A stretch of DNA of 64,000 nucleotides from assembly GCF_002869745.1 (NCBI RefSeq), contig NZ_PNOS01000011.1, forward strand, positions 44,377 through 108,376. Reading direction: 5' to 3'. Position numbers and translations under genes: made by a program. The notes beneath the pieces are model-generated. The model had not been told where the DNA came from and did not search any database. It was given only the letters and a program-made list of their open reading frames with translations. Position 1 is the stretch's first letter; each line of letters opens with the position of its first letter. Source of the stretch: Oceaniglobus roseus (GTDB taxonomy: Bacteria > Pseudomonadota > Alphaproteobacteria > Rhodobacterales > Rhodobacteraceae). This document shows positions 31,245-40,624 of the stretch, piece by piece.

Positions 31245-32564
31245 ATGGATCCGACCCTTCTGGCCGTCGTCCTGGTCGCCTGCCTGCTGGGTGCCATCGT
31301 CCTGCGCGCCCCCATCGGCCTTGCAATGGGGGCCATCGGGGCGGTCGGCTATGTCCTGCTGTCCGGCCCCGCCAGTCTGCTTGCCTACCTGTCCACCGCC
31401 TGGCCGGACAAGTTCATGTCCTATGACCTGGCGATCATCCCGCTTTTCATCCTGATGGGCCACCTGGCCACGCAGACCGGGATTTCCTCCGCGCTTTTCG
31501 CGGCGTCCAACGCCTGGATCGGGCACTGGCGCGGCGGCCTTGCCATGGCCGCGGTCGCCGGATGCGCGATGTTCGGGTCCATCTCCGGCTCGTCCATCGC
31601 CACGGCATCCACCATGGCGAAGGTCGCGCTGCCCGAGATGCAGAAGCATCGCTACAGCGGCGCTCTGTCGTCGGGCGCGCTGGCCGCGGGGGGCACGCTC
31701 GGGATCCTGATTCCGCCGTCCATCGTGCTGATCATCTATGCGCTTCTGACCGAGCAGAACATCGTCAAGCTGTTCCTGGCCGCGACGGTCCCGGCCGTGC
31801 TTGCCGTCCTGGGCTTCATCATCGCCATCGCGATCTACGTCCGCATCTTCACCGATGCCGCGCCGTTGCAGCAGAAGGCGAGCCTGCGGATCCGGCTGAA
31901 GAGCCTCGGCAGCATCTGGCACATCGTCGGCATCTTCGTCGTGGTGCTGGGCGGCATCTACGGCGGCTTCTTCACCCCGGCCGAGGGCGCCTCCATCGGC
32001 GTGGTTCTGACCGCCGCCGTGGGCGTCTTCACGCGCGCCCTGTCGCTGGACGCCCTTGTCGAAAGCCTGGTCGAGACGGCGGCGACGAGCGCGATGATCT
32101 TCGTCATCCTGTTCGGCGCCGACATCTTCAACGTGGCGATGGCGCTGTCGCGGGCGCCGACGACGCTGGCGGACTGTTTCATCGCCGCGGAGATCGGACC
32201 GATGACCGTCCTGCTCCTGATCGTGGGGTTCTACCTCGTGATGGGATGCGTGATGGACAGCCTCTCGATGATCGTGCTGACCGTGCCCGTGTTCTTTCCC
32301 ACGATGATGAGCCTCGACTTCGGACTCCTGCCGGAACAGCAGGCGCTCTGGTTCGGCATCCTGACCCTCGTGGTGGTGGAGCTCGGCATGATCACGCCGC
32401 CGGTGGGGATGAACCTCTTCATCATATCCGCCATCGCGAAGGACATTCCCACCGCGGCGATCTTCCGGGGCACGGTGCCGTTCATCATGTCGGAGTTCGT
32501 CCGCATCGGGCTCCTGATCGCCTTCCCGGCCCTCAGCTTCTGGCTGGTCGATGTCTGGTCCTGA
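31245..32564 (+). CDS. dctM: TRAP transporter large permease, DctM family
   Basis: This 439-residue membrane protein has about twelve helices and the DctM signatures (PLFILMGHLA, GSISGSSIATASTMAKVALPEM, GGTLGILIPPSIVLIIY, LVVVELGMITPPVGMNLF). It is the ion-coupled translocation subunit. GAGG immediately precedes the ATG, 2 bp after dctQ. It is last in the site-D operon; a 100-bp gap with a hairpin separates it from the next MBL-type gene. Confidence 0.92.
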   Translation: MDPTLLAVVLVACLLGAIVLRAPIGLAMGAIGAVGYVLLSGPASLLAYLSTAWPDKFMSYDLAIIPLFILMGHLATQTGISSALFAASNAWIGHWRGGLAMAAVAGCAMFGSISGSSIATASTMAKVALPEMQKHRYSGALSSGALAAGGTLGILIPPSIVLIIYALLTEQNIVKLFLAATVPAVLAVLGFIIAIAIYVRIFTDAAPLQQKASLRIRLKSLGSIWHIVGIFVVVLGGIYGGFFTPAEGASIGVVLTAAVGVFTRALSLDALVESLVETAATSAMIFVILFGADIFNVAMALSRAPTTLADCFIAAEIGPMTVLLLIVGFYLVMGCVMDSLSMIVLTVPVFFPTMMSLDFGLLPEQQALWFGILTLVVVELGMITPPVGMNLFIISAIAKDIPTAAIFRGTVPFIMSEFVRIGLLIAFPALSFWLVDVWS

Positions 32565-32627
32565 CCGAACAGGCCATGGCGTCCGCCCCGAAGCGATGGG
32601 CGCACCATCGGCGGGATAATCGAGTAC

Positions 32628-32644
32628 GGGCGCGCCAAGCGCCC
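32628..32644 (+). terminator. Hairpin between dctM and the RNase Z-like gene
   Basis: GGGCGC, GCCAA, GCGCCC: a 6-bp stem with a 5-nt loop, 20 bp before the next start codon. There is no T-run. It may end the TRAP transcript or lie in the leader of the next operon. Confidence 0.35.
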
Positions 32645-32664
32645 GAGCGCATCGGGAGGATGCC

Positions 32665-33555
32665 ATGGACCAGACCCTGAAGATCACCCTGCTCGGTACG
32701 GGCACCCCTCAGCCAGACGGGCACAAGTTCGGCACCAGCACCCTGGTCGAGGCGGGGGGGATGCGTGTCCTTCTCGATTGCGGCCGCGGTGCCGTGGTGC
32801 GACTGGCGCAGCTCGGTGTACCGGTCGGTTCCATCGACGCGGTGCTGATCTCGCACTTCCATTCGGACCATTACGCGGCGCTGCCCGACATCGTGATGAC
32901 CGGGGCGATCCCGGCGCCCTGGGGCGGTCGGAAAAGGCCGCTGCGCCTGATCGCGCCCGAAGGCGTGCGCGAGGTCGCGGAGGGCCTGTGGGCCTTCACC
33001 AGCGCAGATCGCAACATCCGCGTGGCCGACAGCGAGATCGACGCCAAGCTGCACCGCCTCGATGTGGGCGTGCTGACCGAAGGCGTCGTGCTGGAGGAGA
33101 ACGGCCTGCGGATCGTCGCCTTCGAGGTCGACCACGGCGAATTCGTGAAGCCTGCCTTCGGCTACCGGGTCGAGTATGGCGGGCATGTCTTCGTGCACAG
33201 CCACGACACCCGCTATTGCGACAACCTGATCAAACACGCCGAAGGGACCGACGTCCTGGTGCACGAGGTCGCCATGGCGCGGGCCGAGACGCTGGAACGC
33301 GATCCGCACGCGCGCACGGTGCTGGAGCATCACATCACCCCGCGCGAGGTCGGCCGCGTCTTCGCGCAGGTCGGTCCCAAGGTCGCGATGCTGACGCATG
33401 TCGTCCTCAAAGCGCCCGACGCGCCCAGCCTCGCCGAGCTGCTGGAGGAGGTGGGACAGGAGTACGACCAGCCCGTCATGGTGGCCCGCGATCTGACCGT
33501 CATCCGCTTCGGCGCATCCATCGCGATCCACTCGGGAGAGACGGCGCGCGGCTAG
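32665..33555 (+). CDS. MBL-fold hydrolase, RNase Z/arylsulfatase-like
   Basis: The 296-residue cytosolic protein starts LKITLLGTGTPQPDGHKFGTS, the RNase Z-type opening. It has intact metal motif SHFHSDHYAALPDI, EVDHGEFV and HVFVHSHDTRY/ LVHEVAMA segments, plus a final histidine in MLTHVV. Close family relatives include tRNase Z, AtsA-type arylsulfatases and phosphodiesterases. It heads the operon with a TAXI-type TRAP system and a sulfatase, so a hydrolytic step on the imported ester is more likely than tRNA processing. No signal peptide is seen. GGGAGG precedes the ATG by 6 bp. Confidence 0.83.
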   Translation: MDQTLKITLLGTGTPQPDGHKFGTSTLVEAGGMRVLLDCGRGAVVRLAQLGVPVGSIDAVLISHFHSDHYAALPDIVMTGAIPAPWGGRKRPLRLIAPEGVREVAEGLWAFTSADRNIRVADSEIDAKLHRLDVGVLTEGVVLEENGLRIVAFEVDHGEFVKPAFGYRVEYGGHVFVHSHDTRYCDNLIKHAEGTDVLVHEVAMARAETLERDPHARTVLEHHITPREVGRVFAQVGPKVAMLTHVVLKAPDAPSLAELLEEVGQEYDQPVMVARDLTVIRFGASIAIHSGETARG

Positions 33556-33610
33556 GTTCGTGCAGGCATTTCAAACGCCGGACCGGTCCGGCCACAAGGG
33601 AGGAAACCTC

Positions 33611-34660
33611 ATGAAGATCACCGCAACACTCGGCGTCGCCGCGGCGGCATCCTGCATCGCCCTCGCGGCGCAGGCGCAGACCATGACCGCCGAAGGCTCG
33701 AACCCGGGCAGCACGCCGCTGACCACGATCATGGTGCTGGCCGAACTCGCCGGGGCCGAGGGCATCGCGGATTTCCAGGTGCAGGACGGCCAGACCCTGA
33801 CGGATTCGCTGGTCAACGTGGCGCGGGGGACGACGGACGTGGCCCCGGTGCCGCTGATCGCTCCGTTCCTGCTGTCGCGCGGCGCCGGCCCCTATGCCTC
33901 GATCGGGGCAGAGGAGGGCACGCAGCTGGTGGGCAAGGTGTCTGCGCTCTTCACCATAAGCTTCGGTGCCATGAGCCTTTATTCCTACGACAGCTCGAAC
34001 GTGTCGGGCTGGGACACGCTCGAGGGCAAGCGCATCATCAACGGCCCGCCCTCGGGCGGCGCGCTCGCCAATGCGCGGGCGATGATCCAGATCATCGCGG
34101 GCCTCGAGGACGGCAAGGGCTACGAGGGGGTGCAGTCGAACTGGGGGCAGATGTCGCAATTCATCGCCGACGGATCCGGCGACGCCATGGTGCTGCCGAT
34201 CTACTTCCCGGACGACCGGATCACCCAGGCCTCCGCCGCCGGCGCGTTGACCCTCTATTCCGTGCCCAAGGCCGCCTATGACAGCGAGCCGTTCCAGAAG
34301 TACCTCTCCAGCCCCGGCACCGTCGGCTACGAGATCCCGATCGCCGAGCTGCCGCAGCAGGAGAACGTGACCATCAGCTCCGAGGACGACACCTGGCGCA
34401 GCCCGGTGACGGCGGGGGCCATCGTGGTGAATTCCGACATGGATTTCGACACGGCCAAGGCGATGACCGCGCTGATGCTGAAGAACATCGCCGCCTTCGA
34501 AGGCAAGGCCCCCTACATGCGCTACGCGCTGCTGGGCGCGATCGACGCGGCCGAGACCGGAATGTGCGGCCCCAACCCGGTCAAGTACCACCCCGGTGCC
34601 GTCGCGGCCTGGGAAGAGGCCGGCCATACCGTGCCGGATTGCGCCAAGCCCGCGTCCTGA
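33611..34660 (+). CDS. TRAP transporter solute-binding protein, TAXI family
   Basis: The 349-residue periplasmic protein has a signal peptide (ITATLGVAAAASCIALAAQA). It carries TAXI-type features: an early SNPGSTPLTTIMVLAELA segment, QDGQTLTDSLVNVARGTTD and LEGKRIINGPPSGGALAN. It is paired with a large fused permease 68 bp downstream, across a hairpin, as is usual for TAXI systems. The ligand is unknown; linkage to a sulfatase suggests a sulfated or otherwise anionic organic compound. Confidence 0.88.
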   Translation: MKITATLGVAAAASCIALAAQAQTMTAEGSNPGSTPLTTIMVLAELAGAEGIADFQVQDGQTLTDSLVNVARGTTDVAPVPLIAPFLLSRGAGPYASIGAEEGTQLVGKVSALFTISFGAMSLYSYDSSNVSGWDTLEGKRIINGPPSGGALANARAMIQIIAGLEDGKGYEGVQSNWGQMSQFIADGSGDAMVLPIYFPDDRITQASAAGALTLYSVPKAAYDSEPFQKYLSSPGTVGYEIPIAELPQQENVTISSEDDTWRSPVTAGAIVVNSDMDFDTAKAMTALMLKNIAAFEGKAPYMRYALLGAIDAAETGMCGPNPVKYHPGAVAAWEEAGHTVPDCAKPAS

Positions 34661-34687
34661 CCTGAGGCGACACCATCAGTCAAGACC

Positions 34688-34708
34688 GGCGGCCGGACCT
34701 CGGCCGCC
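34688..34708 (+). terminator. Intercistronic hairpin between TAXI receptor and permease
   Basis: GGCGGCCG, GACCT, CGGCCGCC: a perfect 8-bp stem with a 5-nt loop, 27 bp after the receptor gene stop. It is placed like the hairpins at 6137-6170 and 60700-60722 and probably raises receptor over permease expression. Confidence 0.6.
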
Positions 34709-34728
34709 AGTTCTCAAACGGGTGCAAC

Positions 34729-37092
34729 ATGGCCGATCACGATCCTTCCGCCGTTCAGGCAAACACCTTCTCGATCCGCCTCGCCTACTGGCTGGCCTTC
34801 GCCTTCGTGGTGGTCGGGCTGTTCAACGCCATGCCCGGCATTCCGGGGCTGGACGCGCTGTTCGCCGACCTGACCGACCAGACGGCGTTGCGCATCCGCC
34901 GCTTCCCGTTCGAATACTTCTACCCGATCGCCTTCTTCGTGATGATGCTGATCGTCGCCCTTCGGCAGTACAACACCCGCAAGCTGGAAGGGGTCCGCAG
35001 CCCGCTGGCGCTGGCGCTCGACATCGCGCTCGTCGTGGCGGCGGGCGCGATCTCGCTGGCCTACCTGAACGAGATCCAGTCGGTCTGCCTCGCCGACCAG
35101 ATCACCGGCGACCGGGCGCGCCTGATCGGCGAGGCGCTGCGGATCGAGAAGGAGAATGCCGCGCTGTTCGGGATGCCGGAGCCGTCGACCGTGGACGATC
35201 CGCAGTGCCTCAACACGCTGGGCGGCTGGCTGGTCGGCATCGTCGGCCTGTCGATCGTCGTGTTCCTGGCCAATGCGGTCCGGGTCTGGGGCCTGCCGCT
35301 GGTGATCGTGGCGATCATCGTCGTCGCATGGGCCTTCACCACCATCGGCATCTGGTATGCCTTCGGCGATACCGGCATCAACAAGTACTTCATCACCAAG
35401 CTGGGCGGAGAACCGCGCACCCTCGCGGACGGCTATTCGCGGGTCCACGACATCCTGACCAGCAACGCCTCGGGCCTATTGGGGCGGTTCATGTCCATCG
35501 TCCTGAACGAGATCTTTCCCTATCTCATCCTCGGCTCGCTCTTCGGCGTGTCGGCGGGCGGGCAGTCGCTCATCAAGCTTGCCTTCCGCTGGACGCGGTC
35601 GCTGCGCGGCGGCCCGGCCCATGCGGCGATCGTGTCCTCGGCGATGTTCGGCACGATATCGGGCGGGCCGGTCGTCAACGTGCTGTCCACCGGCGTGCTG
35701 ACCATCCCGATGATGCTCAAGCGCGGCTTCTCGAAGACCTTCGCCGGCGGGGTCGAGGCGGCGGCATCCTCGGGCGGCACCATCATGCCGCCGGTGATGG
35801 GCGTGGCGGCCTTCATCCTGGCGGCGATGACGGGGGTGCCCTACGGGGACGTGATCGTCGCCGCATTGATCCCCGCCGTTGCCTATTTCCTGTGCCTGTT
35901 CCTGACCGTCGTGTTCCAGGCCCGCCGCCAGAACATCCAGGCGGTGGGCGAGTTCACGGCGGAGATGCACCTGAGCCGTCAGGACCTGCTGAACCTCTTG
36001 ATGATCTTCGCGCCGATCGTCCTGATCACGACGCTGCTGCTGACCCCGAAGGAGGCCGTCGGCTGCGGTGTCTTCGGCAGCCTGTTGGGCGTCGAGCAGA
36101 GCATCACCGCGAACGGATGCATTGCCCGCGACCTGCCATGGCTGCTGCAACTGTTGCAGAATGCCGCCGGTGACGTGGGAGGCGCCGGGTGGTGGGCGGT
36201 TCTGCTGCTGATGGGTCTGCTGTTCCTCGACCCCGCCATGCGGGCCCGGCCGCGGAACCTGATCGACGCGCTGTCCAATGCAGGCGTTCTGATCGCGACG
36301 CTGTACCTCATGTTCCTCGTGGTCACGATCATCGACTTCAGCCTGAAGCTGACGGGGATGCCCTTCTACATCTCGCTCGACGTGCTGCAGTGGCTCAACA
36401 GCCTGAACCTCGGCGAGGGCGGAGCGGGCTTCTTCCAGTTCCTTGCGCTGACCGTGACGATGCTGCTGGCGATCCTCTTGGGGATGGGGATGCCGGCGGC
36501 GCCGGCCTTCATCAACGTGTCGCTCCTGATGGGGCCGGTGCTGGCGGGGCTGGGCCTGTCGATCTTCACCGCGAACATGTTCATCTTCTACTTCGCCGCC
36601 GCATCGGCGATCACCCCGCCGGTGGCGCTGGCGGCCTATGCCGCGGCCTCGATCACCAAGGCCGATCCGATCATGACAGGCTTCTCGGCGCTGCGCTCCG
36701 GCATCGTGATGTTCGTCATCCCCTTCATCTTCGCCGCCTATCCCGAGCTTCTGCTGATCCCGCAGGCGGTCCTCGATCCGCAGGCGACCGGCATCGTCTA
36801 TCTGCCGGGCTACGACGGCACGGTCGATGCGGGCCACCTCGCGCTGCTGAGCCTGAGGCTTCTCGTCGCGCTCTACCTGCTGGCCAGCGCGCTTGCCGGG
36901 TTCGACGTCGCGCGGCTTCGGGCATGGCAGGTGGTGCTGCGTCTGGCACTGGCGGTCGCGATCATCCTGCACGATCCCTGGATTCACGGCGTCGCGACAC
37001 TCGCCGGTGTTCTCGTGGTGGCGGGCCACTACCTGATGGCCAGGAAGGCCCCCTCGGCGCCCGCAAGGGCCGCCGGCGAACGGCAGGCCTGA
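34729..37092 (+). CDS. TRAP transporter fused permease (DctQM-type, TAXI-associated)
   Basis: This very large membrane protein (787 residues) has about seventeen to nineteen hydrophobic helices. The N-terminal ~200 residues resemble a DctQ-like small subunit, with an unusual charged/periplasmic stretch rich in Cys (SVCLADQ...DDPQCLN). The rest is DctM-like, with MFGTISGGPVVNVLSTGVLTIP-type, SSGGTIMPPVMGVAAF and LGMGMPAAPAFINVSLL segments. It transports the TAXI-receptor ligand. Only 1 bp separates its stop from the sulfatase start codon, so transport and desulfation look co-expressed. Confidence 0.92.
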   Translation: MADHDPSAVQANTFSIRLAYWLAFAFVVVGLFNAMPGIPGLDALFADLTDQTALRIRRFPFEYFYPIAFFVMMLIVALRQYNTRKLEGVRSPLALALDIALVVAAGAISLAYLNEIQSVCLADQITGDRARLIGEALRIEKENAALFGMPEPSTVDDPQCLNTLGGWLVGIVGLSIVVFLANAVRVWGLPLVIVAIIVVAWAFTTIGIWYAFGDTGINKYFITKLGGEPRTLADGYSRVHDILTSNASGLLGRFMSIVLNEIFPYLILGSLFGVSAGGQSLIKLAFRWTRSLRGGPAHAAIVSSAMFGTISGGPVVNVLSTGVLTIPMMLKRGFSKTFAGGVEAAASSGGTIMPPVMGVAAFILAAMTGVPYGDVIVAALIPAVAYFLCLFLTVVFQARRQNIQAVGEFTAEMHLSRQDLLNLLMIFAPIVLITTLLLTPKEAVGCGVFGSLLGVEQSITANGCIARDLPWLLQLLQNAAGDVGGAGWWAVLLLMGLLFLDPAMRARPRNLIDALSNAGVLIATLYLMFLVVTIIDFSLKLTGMPFYISLDVLQWLNSLNLGEGGAGFFQFLALTVTMLLAILLGMGMPAAPAFINVSLLMGPVLAGLGLSIFTANMFIFYFAAASAITPPVALAAYAAASITKADPIMTGFSALRSGIVMFVIPFIFAAYPELLLIPQAVLDPQATGIVYLPGYDGTVDAGHLALLSLRLLVALYLLASALAGFDVARLRAWQVVLRLALAVAIILHDPWIHGVATLAGVLVVAGHYLMARKAPSAPARAAGERQA

Positions 37093-37093
37093 C

Positions 37094-38671
37094 ATGTCTC
37101 GGCTCGCGACGGCTATCACCGACCGACCCGATTTCCTTGTCATCATGACAGACCAGCACCGCCGCGACTGGCTGGGATGCAATGGCCACCCGGTGGTGAG
37201 GACCCCGCACATCGACGGCATCGCGGCGCGGGGCACGTCGTTCGACCAGTATTTCGTGGCCTCGCCGGTCTGCATGCCGAACCGGGCCAGCTTCATGACG
37301 GGGCGGTTCCCGACGGTGCACGGCCTGCGCTACAACGGCTGCCATCTGCCGCTGGAAGCCAACACCTTCGTCGACGTCCTCCGCGCGGGGGGGTACCGGA
37401 CGGCGGCCATCGGCAAGTCGCACCTTCAACCGATGATCGGCCGCCGGCTGCCCGCGCGGGCCGACGCCGGCCCGATCGCGGAGGCGTGGAAGGTCGATCA
37501 GGACCGATATGGCGAGGAACAGCCGGACCGCTATCGGGGCGCGGACGGCTACGGCATCGCGCTGCCCTATTACGGCTTCGACCACGTCGACATGGTGACC
37601 GACCACGGAACCGAGGCGGGGGGCCACTATCGCCAATGGTTGCGGCGGCATTACCCCCACCTCGCGGACGGACCGGTGCCTGCGCTGCCGCACGCCTATT
37701 CCGTGCCGCAGGCGCTGCGCCCGGACATGCCGGAAGAGGCCTATACCACCTCCTACATCCGCGACAGGGCGGCCCGGTATCTGCGCGATCGGGCGGCCTC
37801 CGACCGGCCGCTCTTCACCTTCGTGTCGTTTCCCGACCCGCATCACCCGTTCAATCCGCCCGGAAAATACTGGGACATGTACGACCCCGCCCAGTTCGCC
37901 CTCGGCACCCGCTACGCCGATCACAAGGCGCCCCCGCTGCCGCTGGAGACGCTGCACGCCGACTTCCGGGCCGGAACGCCACCGGCGGCGCGCACCTTCC
38001 CGTTCATGGCGCACGAACGGCATCTGCGGGAGGCGATGGCGCTGACGGCGGGCATGATCGCGATGATCGACGACGCGGTAGGCGAGATCCTCTCGGCGCT
38101 GGAGGAATCGGGCCGCGCGGGCAACACGGTGGTGATCTTCACCTCGGACCACGGCGACTATCTCGGCGACAGCGACCTGCTGCTGAAGGGACCGTGGATG
38201 CGAGAGTCGATCACCAGGGTTCCCCTGATCTGGAGCGATCCTGCCGTTCCCCGACAGCCGGCCCGATGCGCCGCATTGACCTCGACCGTCGACATCGCGC
38301 CGTCGATCCTTCAGCGGTCCGGTCTGGCGCCCTTCAACGGAGTGCAGGGCAGATCCTTCCTGCCGGTCCTCGCCGACGAGACGGCAGAGAAGCGCCCGGA
38401 TGTCATGGTCGAATACAACGACGCCAACGCGCGGCAAGGCTATCGCTCACCGGCCCGCATCCGTGCCCTTATGAGCGAAGACTGGACACTGATCGTGCCC
38501 GCGGGCGAGGGGTGGGGGGAGCTTTACGACCGGAAAGCGGACCCCGAGAACATCGACAACAAGTGGGACGATCCAACGTTCGCGGATGTACGGGCCGGAA
38601 TGACGGCGCGCCTCCTCGACCGTGTGATCGGTCAGATGGACGAAAGCCCGAAGGCCGTCCACCCCGCATGA
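37094..38671 (+). CDS. Sulfatase family hydrolase (formylglycine-type)
   Basis: The 525-residue enzyme of the alkaline phosphatase superfamily opens DFLVIMTDQHRRDWLGCNG (metal aspartates). The sulfatase signature SPVCMPNRASFMTGR follows near residue 55; its Cys in C-x-P-x-R is the residue converted to formylglycine. FPDPHHPFNPP and FTSDHGDYLGD supply further metal and catalytic residues. No signal peptide is apparent, so it acts in the cytoplasm on imported sulfate esters (or phosphonate monoesters, the main alternative in this family). It is the last gene of the TAXI-TRAP operon. No formylglycine-generating or anaerobic maturase gene is in the window. Confidence 0.88.
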   Translation: MSRLATAITDRPDFLVIMTDQHRRDWLGCNGHPVVRTPHIDGIAARGTSFDQYFVASPVCMPNRASFMTGRFPTVHGLRYNGCHLPLEANTFVDVLRAGGYRTAAIGKSHLQPMIGRRLPARADAGPIAEAWKVDQDRYGEEQPDRYRGADGYGIALPYYGFDHVDMVTDHGTEAGGHYRQWLRRHYPHLADGPVPALPHAYSVPQALRPDMPEEAYTTSYIRDRAARYLRDRAASDRPLFTFVSFPDPHHPFNPPGKYWDMYDPAQFALGTRYADHKAPPLPLETLHADFRAGTPPAARTFPFMAHERHLREAMALTAGMIAMIDDAVGEILSALEESGRAGNTVVIFTSDHGDYLGDSDLLLKGPWMRESITRVPLIWSDPAVPRQPARCAALTSTVDIAPSILQRSGLAPFNGVQGRSFLPVLADETAEKRPDVMVEYNDANARQGYRSPARIRALMSEDWTLIVPAGEGWGELYDRKADPENIDNKWDDPTFADVRAGMTARLLDRVIGQMDESPKAVHPA

Positions 38672-38772
38672 CCTTCCGGGAGGTGCCTCGCGGTCCGGGG
38701 TTGCGACGGAACGCAGGTTGCGGGGCGCAGATCCCCGGCGCACTTCCGCGCAAGGCGAACTGGAAGCCGCTG

Positions 38773-39654
38773 CTAACCCATTCGGTCCGACGCATAGGCT
38801 CCGGGGCTGGCCGGGAAGACGACGGTCTTGTCCTTGTTGAGGAAGACCCGATGCTGGCTGTGGGCATGGACCGCGCGTGCGAGAACCTGAGCCTCGACAT
38901 CGCGGCCGAGCGACACGTAGTCGGACGCGCTCTGGGCGTGCGTGACGCGCGTCGTGTCCTGCTCGATGATCGGCCCCTCATCCAGATCGGCGGTGACGTA
39001 GTGCGAGGTCGCGCCGATGAGCTTCACGCCACGCTCGAAGGCCTGCTTGTAGGGGTTGGCCCCCTTGAAGCTGGGGAGGAAGGAATGGTGAATGTTGATG
39101 ATCCGCCCCGACATCTTGCGGCACAGGCTGTCGGACAGGATCTGCATGTAGCGCGCCAGCACGACCAGTTCGGCGCCCGAGTCCTCGACCACTTGCAGAA
39201 GCTGCGCCTCGGCCGCGGGCTTGTTCTGCTTCGTGACCTTGATGTGGTGGAACGGCAGGTCGTGGTTCACCACCGGCTTCTGATAGGTCATGTGGTTCGA
39301 GATCACGCCGACGATGTCGATCGGCAGCGCGCCGATGCGCCAGCGATACAGCAGGTCGTTCAGGCAATGGCCGAAGTTCGACACCATGATCACGACCTTC
39401 ATGCGGTCGAGGGTGTCGTGCATGCCCCATTCCATGGCGAAAGGTTCGGCGACCGGGGCGAACCCTTCCTTCAGCGTCGCGAGGGGGACGCCGGTCTCGG
39501 CCGCGAAGCTGATACGGGCGAAGAAGCTTCCGTTTTCGGTGTCGTCGAATTGGGCGGCGTCCGTGATGTTGCAGCCGTGTTCGGCCAGATAGCCCGAGAC
39601 GGCGGCGACGATACCGCGCCGCGAGGCGCAACGGACGGTCAGAACGTATGTCAT
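38773..39654 (-). CDS. purU: Formyltetrahydrofolate deformylase
   Basis: The 293-residue protein has an N-terminal ACT domain (about 1-80, LTVRCASRRGIVAAVSGYLAEHG). The formyl-transferase-like domain follows, with VIMVSNFGHCLNDLLYRW, NIHHSFLPSFKGANPY (catalytic Asn/His) and RVTHAQSASDYV. PurU hydrolyses 10-formyl-THF to formate and free THF. It is the last gene of a leftward series that begins with a dimethylglycine dehydrogenase-like gene. That fits the known need to recycle THF loaded with one-carbon units during demethylation. A 184-bp gap to the preceding SDR gene leaves room for its own promoter. Confidence 0.93.
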   Translation of the reverse strand: MTYVLTVRCASRRGIVAAVSGYLAEHGCNITDAAQFDDTENGSFFARISFAAETGVPLATLKEGFAPVAEPFAMEWGMHDTLDRMKVVIMVSNFGHCLNDLLYRWRIGALPIDIVGVISNHMTYQKPVVNHDLPFHHIKVTKQNKPAAEAQLLQVVEDSGAELVVLARYMQILSDSLCRKMSGRIINIHHSFLPSFKGANPYKQAFERGVKLIGATSHYVTADLDEGPIIEQDTTRVTHAQSASDYVSLGRDVEAQVLARAVHAHSQHRVFLNKDKTVVFPASPGAYASDRMG

Positions 39655-39838
39655 GTTTCCAGCCTTTCAGGTCGGATCGACCCGCCGTGGGACATTCCCT
39701 GGCTGTCCGGCGGTGGTCGCGGTGTCAGAGCTTTCCGGTCAGTTCCGGAATGGAGGTTAAGAGGTCGGCGACAAGCCCTTAGTCGGCGAACTTCGGATTT
39801 CCCCGCAGCCTTGGCCGGTCGGGGGGGCGACTTCGCGT

Positions 39839-40624
39839 TCAGAACGCCAGCGTGGGCACGTCGACGACGCTCGCCCCGCCATCGACGGTCAGGACCGCGC
39901 CGGTGATCATCGACGCTTCGCCAGAGCAGAGGAACGCGACGGCGGCGGCCACGTCCTCGGGCATCGCGGGCTTGCCCAGGGGAACGTCCCGCGTCACCAG
40001 CGCGTAGGCCTCCTCCCGGCTGGCGAGGCGCTTGCGCTCCATCATCTCCGACATCTCCATGGCGGCCATCTCGGTCCGGACCCAGCCGGGGCAGATCGCG
40101 TTGCAGCGCACGCCCTGTCGGCCGAAATCCCGCGCGATGGAGCGGGTGAGGCCGATCAGCCCGTGTTTCATGGTGACGTAACCGCAGGCTTCCGGCCCCG
40201 CGGCGAGTGCGGCGATGGAGGCCATCATCAGGACATTCCCACCGCGTTCGACCAGCGCGGGCATCGCCGCCCGGGCCATGACCATCGCGGTATTCAGGTT
40301 CGCCTCGACGGCCTTCGCCCAATCGCTGTCCGAGACGTCCGTCAGGGTGCCGAAGCCGAAGCCGCCCGCATTGCACACCACCGCGTCGAGCCCGCCGAAG
40401 CGGTCCCTCGCGAGCCGGACCAGCGCCTCGGCGTGATCCTTTGAGGCCGCGTCACCGGCGACGGCCACGCCGTTGCAGGTCGCCGCGACGGCCTCGAGGG
40501 GCTCGGGCCTGCGGCCCGTGAGGATGACGTTGGCGCCTTCGCCGGCGAGGCGGCGCGCGCAGGCCGCGCCGATGCCGGTGCCGGCCCCGGTCACGATCAC
40601 GGTCTTGCCTTGGAAACGGGTCAT
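39839..40624 (-). CDS. Short-chain dehydrogenase/reductase
   Basis: The 261-residue classical SDR has NAD(P)-binding VTGAGTGIGAACARRL, CNAGGFGFG (NAG motif), and the active-site Ser plus Tyr-x-x-x-Lys (YVTMK). It ends in MITGAVLTVDGGASV. It oxidises or reduces a small alcohol or keto group; the substrate is unknown. The ATG overlaps the stop of the upstream kinase gene by 4 bp, so it belongs to the kinase/phospho-lyase operon and may oxidise an alcohol side group of the same substrate. Confidence 0.9.
   Translation of the reverse strand: MTRFQGKTVIVTGAGTGIGAACARRLAGEGANVILTGRRPEPLEAVAATCNGVAVAGDAASKDHAEALVRLARDRFGGLDAVVCNAGGFGFGTLTDVSDSDWAKAVEANLNTAMVMARAAMPALVERGGNVLMMASIAALAAGPEACGYVTMKHGLIGLTRSIARDFGRQGVRCNAICPGWVRTEMAAMEMSEMMERKRLASREEAYALVTRDVPLGKPAMPEDVAAAVAFLCSGEASMITGAVLTVDGGASVVDVPTLAF

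Noticed and set aside
39655..39838. Riboswitch or small RNA upstream of purU
   Set aside because: The 184-bp gap shows short repeats (CCGG-TCAGTT-CCGG) but no recognisable conserved core of a glycine, THF or SAM riboswitch.
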